Shown here: positions 24,741 through 32,164 of the stretch, piece after piece | Numbering within the stretch: position 1 is the stretch's first letter | Layout of the letters: the number at the start of each line of letters is the position of its first letter | Source of the DNA: Eubacteriales bacterium | GTDB taxonomy: Bacteria > Bacillota > Clostridia > Lachnospirales > Lachnospiraceae | Reading direction: 5' to 3' | Assembly (NCBI GenBank): GCA_030526005.1 | Contig: JAUNDP010000001.1 | Coordinates: 91,252 to 155,251, forward strand | DNA length: 64,000 bases | Notes under the pieces: generated by a model | Seen by the model: the letters and a program-made list of their open reading frames with translations, nothing else | What the model was told of the DNA's origin: nothing | Databases searched by the model: none | Made by a program: the position numbers and the translations under genes

Positions 24741-25854
24741 AAAGAAAACCTTTTTTACACCGCTAAAAGTCATCGGCGGCGTTTTTTTATTTGTTCTGTT
24801 TATTGAATATCTGTTTGATCATGTTTTTAACGGTGTTTTTGTTGAATGGTTTGCAAGCAATTTTACATGGACGGAAACAGACTATGCCGGAAATATAGAT
24901 ACCAGCATAAACTGGAATGCTTTAACCGGTTTTTTGACAATGGCATTTTTCCTTTTTTGTCTTGTGCTTGCATTTGCCGTTTCCTTTTTAAAAAAGCAGC
25001 AGGCGAAAAGGACAAAGCGTGAAGTCATTGAGACATTTTCTGATCAACTAGATCAGTTTTTAGAAAAAAATGGAGATCTTTCTGTTTTTTCAAAAGATTT
25101 TTCTTCCATCAGTCTGCCGATCAGTAAACTTCAAAAAAATTCTTTGGAGAAGGAACGCCTTTTGGAACAGGAAATGCAGCAGAAAAATGATTTGATTACC
25201 TATCTGGCACATGATTTAAAGACACCGCTTGCTTCTGTGATTGGATATCTTTGTCTCTTGGATGAAACTCCAGATTTACCGGCTGATCTTCGAGAAAAAT
25301 ATATTGGAATCACACTTGAAAAATCATATCGTCTGGAACAGCTGATCAATGAATTTTTTGAGATCACACGGTATAATCTGCACAAAATTGTTATCACACC
25401 AGGCAAAATTCATATTAAGCAGATGCTGCTGCAAATGGCTGATGAGTTCTTCCCTATTTTAGAAGCAGATAAAAAGAAAATTACCGTTGACGCTCCAGAC
25501 GATTTTGTATTTGTAGGGGATGCGGATAAGTTAGCCAGAGTATTTAACAATATTTTAAAAAATGCGGCATCTTACAGTGATCCCCAAACAACGATTCAAA
25601 TTAAAGTAACGCCTGAAAAAGAAAATGTCAAAATTTCTTTTACAAATGAAGGAACTCCTATCCCAGCTCACTTGTGTCAGACAATCTTTGAAAAATTTTA
25701 TCGTCTAGACAGTTCCAGATCAAGCAAAACAGGAGGTTCTGGACTTGGACTGGCGATTGCAAAAGAGATTGTCACAGCTCATCATGGTGTTATAGAGGTA
25801 AAAAGTAATCCTCAATGCACTGTTTTTACTGTAACACTGCCAATCCATCAATAA
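24733..25854 (+). CDS. vanS: VanS-type sensor histidine kinase of the vanG cluster
   Basis: 373 residues. Two membrane helices (about 11-31 and 65-87) bounding a short extracellular loop of about 35 residues, HAMP-like linker, dimerisation helix with LAHDLKTPL (His160), and the ATPase domain with NILKNAASY (N-box) and GSGLGLAIAKE (G2 box). The family senses glycopeptides or wall damage and phosphorylates VanR. Sequence and size resemble VanS of vanG/vanC-type clusters rather than the long-loop VanS of vanB. Confidence 0.9.
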   Translation: MNKKKTFFTPLKVIGGVFLFVLFIEYLFDHVFNGVFVEWFASNFTWTETDYAGNIDTSINWNALTGFLTMAFFLFCLVLAFAVSFLKKQQAKRTKREVIETFSDQLDQFLEKNGDLSVFSKDFSSISLPISKLQKNSLEKERLLEQEMQQKNDLITYLAHDLKTPLASVIGYLCLLDETPDLPADLREKYIGITLEKSYRLEQLINEFFEITRYNLHKIVITPGKIHIKQMLLQMADEFFPILEADKKKITVDAPDDFVFVGDADKLARVFNNILKNAASYSDPQTTIQIKVTPEKENVKISFTNEGTPIPAHLCQTIFEKFYRLDSSRSSKTGGSGLGLAIAKEIVTAHHGVIEVKSNPQCTVFTVTLPIHQ

Positions 25855-25861
25855 AAAACAA

Positions 25862-25881
25862 CGAATCAAATATTTGATTCG
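25862..25881. repeat. 20-bp perfect palindrome after vanS
   Basis: CGAATCAA/TTGATTCG arms around ATAT, 7 bp after the vanS stop, followed by ATTTTAT. Could be a weak terminator of the vanRS transcript or a protein-binding site. Confidence 0.6.
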
Positions 25882-25912
25882 ATTTTATCAATAAAATTTT
25901 TAAATTTTCTAT

Positions 25913-25997
25913 CCCCCCTCGTATAGTGTTAAGGGCATAACTGAAACTTTCAGACCGTTTCGTGCCATTTCATTTGCGAGGGGATTTTTTCTTTTTT
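25913..25997 (+). ncRNA. Structured RNA element ending in a terminator
   Basis: Outer stem CCCCTCG (25915-25921) / CGAGGGG (25977-25983) followed by ATTTTTTCTTTTTT. Inside, a long hairpin: GGCAT (25934-25938) with GTGCC (25962-25966), a 4-nt bulge, and GAAAC (25943-25947) with GTTTC (25957-25961). Internal loops of about 10-12 nt lie on each side. It could be the 3' end of the vanRS transcript, an attenuator, or a small RNA; no promoter specific to it is clear. I do not recognise a known family. Confidence 0.55.
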
Positions 25998-26147
25998 ATT
26001 TCTGTGCCCATTTTTTGTTGTTCGGAAATTTATTACATTTCCATAAGGAAATCTTAAGGCGTTTGGCAGATTCCTGCAAGAACTGTTTCTTCTTTTTCTG
26101 ATAGGATAAGTCTTGTAAAAAATCCTATGTGACAAAAAAATGACATC

Positions 26148-26214
26148 TATGTAAGATTTTAAAATGAAAATGTAAGACAAAACGATGTCAGTTTTTTCAA
26201 AGATTTTTTATAAT
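26148..26214 (+). promoter_or_regulatory. Activator-type promoter of vanG-vanXY-vanT
   Basis: Direct repeats TATGTAAG (26148-26155) and AATGTAAG (26169-26176), 21 bp apart; 9-nt gap; -35 TGTCAG (26186-26191, weak); 17-bp spacer; -10 TATAAT (26209-26214). All spacings equal those of the two promoters in the bce module, and the stretch from the proximal box to the -35 (AATGTAAG..AAAAC.ATG.CA) is shared with bceA. Leader to vanG is about 20 nt. Confidence 0.85.
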
Positions 26215-26241
26215 AAAAGAAAAAAGAAGGGGTACTTATTT

Positions 26242-27291
26242 ATGATAAATCATAAGAAAACAATCGCCATTTTATTTGGAGGAAAATCAAGCGAATATGC
26301 TGTTTCTCTGCAGTCTGCTGCCGCAGTGATACGGGCAATCAATCAAGAAAAATATAATCTGTTTCTGATAGGAATCGATCCATCTGGACAATGGTTCCAT
26401 TTTAAAGGAGAGGTCAGTCAGATTGAAGCAGATACATGGAAATCTGATGCCATTCCAGCTTTTATTTCTCCCGATCCATCTGTCCATGGTATTTTAGAGC
26501 AGTCAGAATCTGGCATCTTTGCCTATCCTATTGACGCTGCCTTTCCAATTCTGCATGGAAAAAACGGAGAAGATGGAACAATACAGGGGCTTTTGGAACT
26601 TGCCGGTATTCCCTGTATCGGATGTGGACTGCTTTCAAGCGCACTGTGCATGGATAAAGACCGCGCCCATAAACTTGCCTTTCTTGCAGGAGTAAACGTT
26701 CCGCGCTGTATTAAAGTAGATAAAATCGGAACAGATGAACAGATGAGGCAGCAGGCAAAAGAACTGTCTTATCCAATCTTTGTAAAACCGATTCATGCCG
26801 GTTCTTCGTTTGGCATCACAAAAGTTGTAAAAGAAGAAGAACTGATGTCTGCTGTTGCCACAGCATTTACTTATGATACAGAAGTCATTTTAGAAGAAGC
26901 GATCGAAGGATTTGAAGTTGGATGTGCAATTATTGGAAAGGACAAACTGCAAACAGGAGAGATAGATGAAATTGAATTGTCGGAAGGTTTCTTTGATTTC
27001 ACAGAAAAGTATACGCTTAAGACCTCAAAAATTCATATGCCTGCAAGAATAGACGCTGAAACAGCAAACTTGATTAAAAAGACAGCTTGTCTGTTATATC
27101 GTACGCTCGGATGTTCTGGTTTTGCAAGGGTGGATCTGTTTGTAACACCTGAAAAAGAAATTTATTTTAATGAAATTAATACGATTCCGGGATTTACTTC
27201 TCACAGCCGCTTTCCCAATATGATGCGCGGGGCAGGTTATACTTTTGAAGCACTTGTCGAAAAACTGATTGAACAGGAGGTATCATCATGA
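26242..27291 (+). CDS. vanG: D-alanine--D-serine ligase, VanG type
   Basis: 349 residues, the usual VanG length. ATP-grasp ligase: GGKSSEYAVSL at the N-terminus, LHGKNGEDGTIQG, KPIHAGSSFGI, and NEINTIPGFTSHSRFPNM at the C-terminal metal site. The ω-loop reads EKYTLKTSK (Glu255-Lys256-Tyr257), the form found in D-Ala-D-Ser ligases of the VanG/VanC/VanE group and not in D-Ala-D-Lac enzymes. The product gives peptidoglycan precursors ending in D-Ser, with lowered vancomycin affinity. ATG at 26242 (after AAGAAGGGG) is preferred to an in-frame start at 26185, which lies inside the promoter. The stop overlaps the vanXY start by 4 nt. Confidence 0.95.
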   Translation: MINHKKTIAILFGGKSSEYAVSLQSAAAVIRAINQEKYNLFLIGIDPSGQWFHFKGEVSQIEADTWKSDAIPAFISPDPSVHGILEQSESGIFAYPIDAAFPILHGKNGEDGTIQGLLELAGIPCIGCGLLSSALCMDKDRAHKLAFLAGVNVPRCIKVDKIGTDEQMRQQAKELSYPIFVKPIHAGSSFGITKVVKEEELMSAVATAFTYDTEVILEEAIEGFEVGCAIIGKDKLQTGEIDEIELSEGFFDFTEKYTLKTSKIHMPARIDAETANLIKKTACLLYRTLGCSGFARVDLFVTPEKEIYFNEINTIPGFTSHSRFPNMMRGAGYTFEALVEKLIEQEVSS

Positions 27292-27872
27292 ATCATAGAG
27301 CAAATTTTTATTTACAGTTGGTTTCTCCCGACCATCCAGTTGAATTAGTCCCTGCTGATCAGGATCTGATTCCAGCCTTTAAAGCGTTCCCAGATATTTT
27401 AATGGAACGTTATGCTGCCTTTGCATTGCAGGCTCTCATAAACAGATTACATGCAGATGGTCAGATTGTGCCCGTCAGCGGTTTTCGCACGCAGCAGGAA
27501 CAACAAAAAATATGGGATGACACGGTAAAACAGAGTGGTCTGGCTTATACGAAAAAATATGTTGCTATTCCAGGATGCAGTGAACATCAGACAGGTCTTG
27601 CGATTGATCTTGCGTTAAATAAAGAAAAAATAGATTTTATCTGTCCATCTTTTCCAAATGAAGGAGTCTGCCGTCAATTTCAGCAGCTGGCGCCTTTCTA
27701 TGGATTTATTCTGCGATATCCAGAAGGGAAAGAGCAAGTCACTAAGATTGGATGGGAACCATGGCATTTTCGTTATGTTGGAACACCTCATGCACAGATT
27801 ATTTCAGCGCATAATCTTACTTTAGAAGAATATCTGCTGCATACTTATATTTCGAAAGCGTGTGCCAGATGA
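27288..27872 (+). CDS. vanXY: D,D-dipeptidase/D,D-carboxypeptidase VanXY
   Basis: 194 residues, M15B metallopeptidase. Zinc ligands His100 and Asp107 in SEHQTGLAID and His160 in EPWHF; catalytic Glu157. VanXY enzymes hydrolyse D-Ala-D-Ala and remove the terminal D-Ala from pentapeptide precursors, clearing the drug's normal target so the D-Ser form dominates. Size is like VanXY of vanC/vanG clusters. AGGAGG precedes the ATG at 27288, and the gene is overlapped by 4 nt on both sides (ATGA junctions with vanG and vanT), indicating tight coupling. Confidence 0.94.
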   Translation: MNHRANFYLQLVSPDHPVELVPADQDLIPAFKAFPDILMERYAAFALQALINRLHADGQIVPVSGFRTQQEQQKIWDDTVKQSGLAYTKKYVAIPGCSEHQTGLAIDLALNKEKIDFICPSFPNEGVCRQFQQLAPFYGFILRYPEGKEQVTKIGWEPWHFRYVGTPHAQIISAHNLTLEEYLLHTYISKACAR

Positions 27873-28900
27873 AAGAGCAGAAATATCCGGCAATGGACTG
27901 GATGAGAATGATCTGTGCTTTTTTGGTGGTAGCGATTCATACTTCTGTTCTTTCCTCGTTTTCTGAGACAGCGGATTTTTTTCTGACAGGAATTGTCTGT
28001 CGAATTGCAGTTCCATTTTTCTTTATGGTATCAGGATTTTTTCTGATGCCTAAAATAGCATCCCGTTTTTCTTCTGTCATAAAAACAGAAAAGAAACTGC
28101 TTGTCATGTACATGGCATCTGTTTTACTGTATCTTCCGCTGAATATTTATGCAGGACAGTACTTTTTTAAAGATCTTCCTTCCTTTTTTCGGGCATTCTT
28201 TTTGGATGGAACCTTTTACCATCTATGGTACTTTCCGGCAGCAGCAGAGGGAATTTTGCTTCTTGGACTGATGCAGCGCTTGTTTTCCAGAAAAATCTGT
28301 ATGTTTTTTTGCATTCTTCTGTATCTCATTGGTCTTGGGGGCGACAGTTATTATGGAATAATCAAAGATATTCCATTGCTTCAATCATTTTATGATACTT
28401 ATTTTCAAATCGGAACGTATACAAGAAATGGATTCTTTTTTGCACCTGTATTTCTTTGCCTGGGCTGGATTTTATCAGATACCAGAAACAGATTATTTTT
28501 TCCGCACGCAAAGAAAATTTCATTGGTTTCTTTTGCACTGCTCATCGCAGAGGGATGGCTGCTGCATACATTTCAGATACCGCGCCATGACAGTATGTAT
28601 CTGTATCTGCTTCCATGTATGTATGGAATATTTTCTGTGCTTACAGCTATTCCATGCAGCAGTCAGATCTCTTTCCGAAAGATTTCAATGTTCATCTATA
28701 TCATCCATCCCTGGGTGATTGTACTCGTGCGTGCTTTTTCTGGTTTTCTTCATCTGGATTCCTTCTTTGTAAATCAAAGTTTGATTCATTTTCTTGCAGT
28801 ATCCGGTATATCTTATACTTTGGCGGTGATTTTATGGAAAATACAACAAAAAATTTTGAACAAAAAAAACATGAAATTTTTCGTACCTGGGCGGAATTAG
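27869..28900 (+). CDS. vanT: VanT membrane (acyltransferase-3-like) domain as separate reading frame
   Basis: 343 residues corresponding to the N-terminal membrane half of VanT. About ten transmembrane helices; start KYPAMDWMRMICAFLVVAIH is typical of acyltransferase-3-like VanT N-domains, thought to bring in L-serine or anchor the racemase. In known VanT this part is fused to the racemase. Here the frame ends at a TAG (28898-28900), 67 nt inside the racemase gene. The zero frame holds AAC AAA AAA AAC near its end; A_AAA_AAC at 28864-28870 is a canonical -1 slippery heptamer, and a -1 shift there would restore the usual fusion. ATG at 27869 overlaps the vanXY stop; SD weak. Confidence 0.85.
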   Translation: MKEQKYPAMDWMRMICAFLVVAIHTSVLSSFSETADFFLTGIVCRIAVPFFFMVSGFFLMPKIASRFSSVIKTEKKLLVMYMASVLLYLPLNIYAGQYFFKDLPSFFRAFFLDGTFYHLWYFPAAAEGILLLGLMQRLFSRKICMFFCILLYLIGLGGDSYYGIIKDIPLLQSFYDTYFQIGTYTRNGFFFAPVFLCLGWILSDTRNRLFFPHAKKISLVSFALLIAEGWLLHTFQIPRHDSMYLYLLPCMYGIFSVLTAIPCSSQISFRKISMFIYIIHPWVIVLVRAFSGFLHLDSFFVNQSLIHFLAVSGISYTLAVILWKIQQKILNKKNMKFFVPGRN

Positions 28901-30003
28901 ACTTAAATGCTTTGCGGCAGAATGTCTCTGAGATAAAAAAGATTTTGCCTGACAGCTGTCAGATTATGGCTGTGGTAAAAGCAAATGCATATGGTCATGG
29001 AGATGTGCTCATTTCCAGTCATTTAAATCAGATGGGTATTTATTCCTTTGCTGTAGCTACATTAGAAGAGGCAATTCATCTGCGCAAATTTGGCATAGAA
29101 GGCAGTATATTAATTCTTGGATATACGCCTGCTCTCTATGCACCGGAGCTGATGCAGTATGATTTGACACAGACTGTCGCAGATTTTTCTCATGCACAGG
29201 AACTTGCAAAGACAAAGATTCCTGTAAAAGTTGAAATTAAAATCGATACAGGAATGCATCGCCTTGGCATTACGCCGGAACATAACGAAGAAATTGTGTC
29301 TTTATTCTCTATTCCGACTTTTTCTGTCTGCGGAATGTATACACATTTATGCGTCGCTGACAGTCAGGAGCCAGAAGATGTTGCGTTTTCCAAAAAGCAG
29401 CTGAAATCTTTTGCATATCTTACAGATCTGCTCGAGGCAGCAGGCATCGCTCTGCCGCCTCTGCATGTACAAAGCAGCTATGGGGTTTTAAATTATCCTT
29501 TTTTAAAATATGATTTTGCACGAATTGGAATTCTATTGTATGGCTGTCACAGCCAGTTTGAAGAATCCTGTCTTATGAATCCTGATGTACGACCTGTTCT
29601 TTCGCTGTACAGTCATGTTGCACTGATTCGTGAAGTGGAAGAAGGAGACACCGTTGGATATGGCAGAACTTATAAAGCAAAAAGAAAAAGACATTTGGCT
29701 GTGATACCAGTTGGATATGCAGATGGATACCCTCGATCGTTATCCAATCGAGGGTATGTTTTAATTCACGGACAGCGTGCCAGAATTGTAGGCCGTATCT
29801 GCATGGATCAAATGATCGCAGATGTTACGGCGATTGAAAATGTCTGCGTTGGTGATCGCGTTACGTTAATTGGAAAGGATGGAAGAGACAGAATTTATGC
29901 CGAAGAACTTGCCGCACTTTCCAAAACCATTACAAATGAATTGCTCAGCCGATTAGGCTCCAGAATTACCCGTGTATTGCTTATTGATAAAAAATTTGAG
30001 TAA
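28834..30003 (+). CDS. vanT: VanT serine racemase domain as separate reading frame
   Basis: 389 residues, alanine-racemase fold (PLP). Lys in AVVKANAYGHG binds PLP; GYGRTYKAKR carries the catalytic Tyr; GYADGYPRSLSNRG is a family motif. Asn368 in TITNELLSRLG replaces the Tyr that contacts substrate in alanine racemases (TIxYE), the change reported to give VanT its serine racemase activity. ATG at 28834 has GGCGGTGAT 7 nt before it, nearly the full anti-SD complement, so independent translation is likely; a longer in-frame start at 28615 has no such site. It is in the -1 frame relative to the membrane domain. It supplies D-Ser to VanG. The 3' end overlaps hflC (opposite strand) by 23 nt. Confidence 0.9.
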   Translation: MENTTKNFEQKKHEIFRTWAELDLNALRQNVSEIKKILPDSCQIMAVVKANAYGHGDVLISSHLNQMGIYSFAVATLEEAIHLRKFGIEGSILILGYTPALYAPELMQYDLTQTVADFSHAQELAKTKIPVKVEIKIDTGMHRLGITPEHNEEIVSLFSIPTFSVCGMYTHLCVADSQEPEDVAFSKKQLKSFAYLTDLLEAAGIALPPLHVQSSYGVLNYPFLKYDFARIGILLYGCHSQFEESCLMNPDVRPVLSLYSHVALIREVEEGDTVGYGRTYKAKRKRHLAVIPVGYADGYPRSLSNRGYVLIHGQRARIVGRICMDQMIADVTAIENVCVGDRVTLIGKDGRDRIYAEELAALSKTITNELLSRLGSRITRVLLIDKKFE

Positions 30004-30847
30004 TCGGCGAGTTTTCATCTAAAATGATCGTTTTATTCTCACCTTTTATGGATACTTTCAATGCATCAAGGCTTCTTACAAAAGAGTAAAAGTCCTGTTT
30101 ATCTTCATCATTGTAAGCATCTGCTAAGATTTTCATATACTGCGCATCTCCTTCAGATCGGATAATTTCAGAGTTTTTTTCTGCTTCAGACAGAATCAGC
30201 TCTACTTCCTGATCTGTAGAGTTGCGAATCACCTGCGCTTCTGCTTCCCCTTGTGCTTTATATGTTGCGGCCATATTATCGCGCTCTGATATCATACGCT
30301 CATAGACAGAATCTTTGTTATCAGCAGGCAGATCAAGCTGTTTTGTCTCTACTTCAATCAGATGAATCCCATATGATTCCAGACTGTTTCCGATATGAGC
30401 AAGAATTTTTTCTTGCAGTTCTCCATCGCGGCTTGTGATAACTTCATCCTGATTCATATTACTGATCACATTTTTCGTTGCATTATAAATAGCAGTATTC
30501 AGACGACTCTCTGCATTACTGATTGAAGAATTTAAAGTTTGTGCAAACTTTAAAGGGTCTGAAATCTGCCATAAAGCGTAACAGTCTGTAATCATTGTTT
30601 TTTTATCCTTTGTGATGACATCGGACGGCTGCAAGTCAAACAGAAGGATTTCTTTCGGAAGCGTATCGGTACTTTGAATAAATGGAACTTTGAAACTAAC
30701 GCCCGCATCTTTTACTACATGACTTACTTTCCCAAACTGACGTACCAATTTATATTCATTTTCAGCAGTCACAACAACACTGGAAAGTGCTGTGATACAT
30801 AGAACAACTGCTGTTGCTCCAATAATAATTTTCTTTTTTTTCATCAT
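29981..30847 (-). CDS. hflC: HflC-like SPFH/prohibitin-family membrane protein
   Basis: 288 residues: N-terminal signal-anchor helix (about 6-26), SPFH domain starting with EYKLVRQFGKVSHVVKDAGVSFKVPFIQS-type sequence, long helical region with the AEAEAQVIRNSTDQEVELILSEAEK-type coiled coil, and a short C-terminus. HflC and HflK form a large membrane cage around the FtsH protease and regulate it. The gene is 86 bp downstream of hflK. ftsH itself is not in the window. The end overlaps the racemase gene on the other strand. Confidence 0.9.
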   Translation of the reverse strand: MMKKKKIIIGATAVVLCITALSSVVVTAENEYKLVRQFGKVSHVVKDAGVSFKVPFIQSTDTLPKEILLFDLQPSDVITKDKKTMITDCYALWQISDPLKFAQTLNSSISNAESRLNTAIYNATKNVISNMNQDEVITSRDGELQEKILAHIGNSLESYGIHLIEVETKQLDLPADNKDSVYERMISERDNMAATYKAQGEAEAQVIRNSTDQEVELILSEAEKNSEIIRSEGDAQYMKILADAYNDEDKQDFYSFVRSLDALKVSIKGENKTIILDENSPITQIFYQ

Positions 30848-30933
30848 ATTTTATCGGACATTCCTGATGCCATGTCCTCTCCTTTCTGATTATTCAAATG
30901 ATATTTGATACAGATAAGATAAAAAAATTTTCT

Positions 30934-31974
30934 TTATTTTTTAGCTTTTTGTTCTTCTGATGCTTTTTTCTCTGTTTCCTCTGATTTTTCTTCTGATTCT
31001 TGGATGAAAGATTCAACAGGAAGTATTTTTTGAATGCCATCGCTGCCGTCGATAATCAGTTTGACATCTGGAAGCACTTCCTCCATTGCTTCATAAAACA
31101 TTCGTTTCTTTGTGACCTCAGGATTTTTTTGATACTCATCGTATAATGCGTTCATTCTTGCCGCCTGCGCCGTTGCCTGGTTAATTTGCTGCTGTTTGTA
31201 CACTTCTGCTTCTTTTAGAATCTGGTCTGCTTTTGCTTTTGCATCTGGAATTTTTTCATTTTTATATTTGTTTGCATTATTTAAAGCAGTTTCTTTTCCC
31301 TGCTTTGCATTTTCAACTGCTTTAAATGCCTGCATAACTTCAGATGTAGGTGGTTCTGAGTCTTGAATTGTAATGTTGACAAGCTGAAGTCCTATTTGAT
31401 TTTGATCCAGTTCACGAATCAGCATTTCTTTGATATTTGCCTGAATCTCATTTTTTCCTGTTGTCAGCACACTGTCCACATCATATCCTGCAATCACTGT
31501 TCGTATACAGCGCTGAGCCATATTGCGCAGCACACTTTCTGGATCTTTGCTGGAATAAAGATACTGTACAGGATCAGACACTTGGTATTCAATGAAAAAA
31601 TCAACGTTGACAAAGTTATAATCAGCTGTAATCATCATAGCCTCGTCGTCAACATAATCTCCAGATACAATTTCATATCCAATAGGAATTCCTTTGATTG
31701 TGGTGTTGACTTTTTTTACTTCCTGGATAAAAGGAATTTTAAAATGAAGTCCGGCATCTGTTACTGCTTTTGCTTTTCCCAATGTTATCAAAACAGCCTG
31801 TTCCTGCTCTTTAATCTGATAAAATGAATTAAGCCCAACTATGGTAAGAACGGCAATGCCGGCTGTCCATCCAATTATTTTCTTTCCTTTTTTTACAGTA
31901 CATTTTCTACTTCTGTCTGAATCTGCTCTGTCAGAAGAACGCTTTCTTCTTTGAAATGGATTATTCATATTCAT
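30934..31974 (-). CDS. hflK: HflK-like SPFH/prohibitin-family membrane protein
   Basis: 346 residues: basic N-terminus with NPFQRRKR, transmembrane helix (about 32-52), SPFH domain (QAVLITLGKAKAVTDAGLHFKIPF region), coiled coil rich in Lys/Ala/Gln, and a charged low-complexity C-terminus (EESEEKSEETEKKASEE). Partner of HflC in the FtsH-associated HflKC complex. Order hflK-hflC is the conserved one. Some clostridial members are of uncertain function, so the name rests on similarity in architecture. Confidence 0.9.
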   Translation of the reverse strand: MNMNNPFQRRKRSSDRADSDRSRKCTVKKGKKIIGWTAGIAVLTIVGLNSFYQIKEQEQAVLITLGKAKAVTDAGLHFKIPFIQEVKKVNTTIKGIPIGYEIVSGDYVDDEAMMITADYNFVNVDFFIEYQVSDPVQYLYSSKDPESVLRNMAQRCIRTVIAGYDVDSVLTTGKNEIQANIKEMLIRELDQNQIGLQLVNITIQDSEPPTSEVMQAFKAVENAKQGKETALNNANKYKNEKIPDAKAKADQILKEAEVYKQQQINQATAQAARMNALYDEYQKNPEVTKKRMFYEAMEEVLPDVKLIIDGSDGIQKILPVESFIQESEEKSEETEKKASEEQKAKK

Positions 31975-32117
31975 AAAATCCCTCTCTCTTTCTAATTTTA
32001 ACTCGGAATACTGTTTATATGGATAATACTGTTTGTCATTTTTTAAACAATTTCCTCAAATTTTAGGATTTTTTGATGATTTTATAAAACCATAACAAAA
32101 AAAATTTATTTGGCATT

Positions 32118-32157
32118 ATAAAAAAACCTGATTTATTTTTCAATCAGGGTTTTTTTA
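32118..32157 (-). terminator. Terminator of the GH3 gene
   Basis: Stem AAAAAACCTGATT / AATCAGGGTTTTTT with short loop; seven T on the minus strand. 8 bp after the GH3 stop. Confidence 0.9.
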
Positions 32158-32164
32158 TAATTTC

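Larger units (their letters stand above)
25855..26241 (+). other. 387-bp vanS-vanG intergenic region
   Basis: Contains in order a perfect palindrome (25862-25881), a folded RNA element with U-tract (25913-25997), a 7-bp inverted repeat ATAGGAT/ATCCTAT (26101-26107, 26122-26128), the two regulator boxes and promoter of vanG (26148-26214) and its ribosome binding site. No protein-coding gene is convincing here. Confidence 0.75.

Noticed and set aside
25950-26180. 76-codon minus-strand frame in the vanS-vanG gap
   Set aside because: It runs through the folded RNA element and over the vanG regulator boxes, has no ribosome binding site and no known similarity.
28615-28833. Upstream extension of the racemase frame
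   Set aside because: It overlaps membrane-domain coding sequence, lacks a ribosome binding site, and the ATG at 28834 has an almost complete SD sequence.
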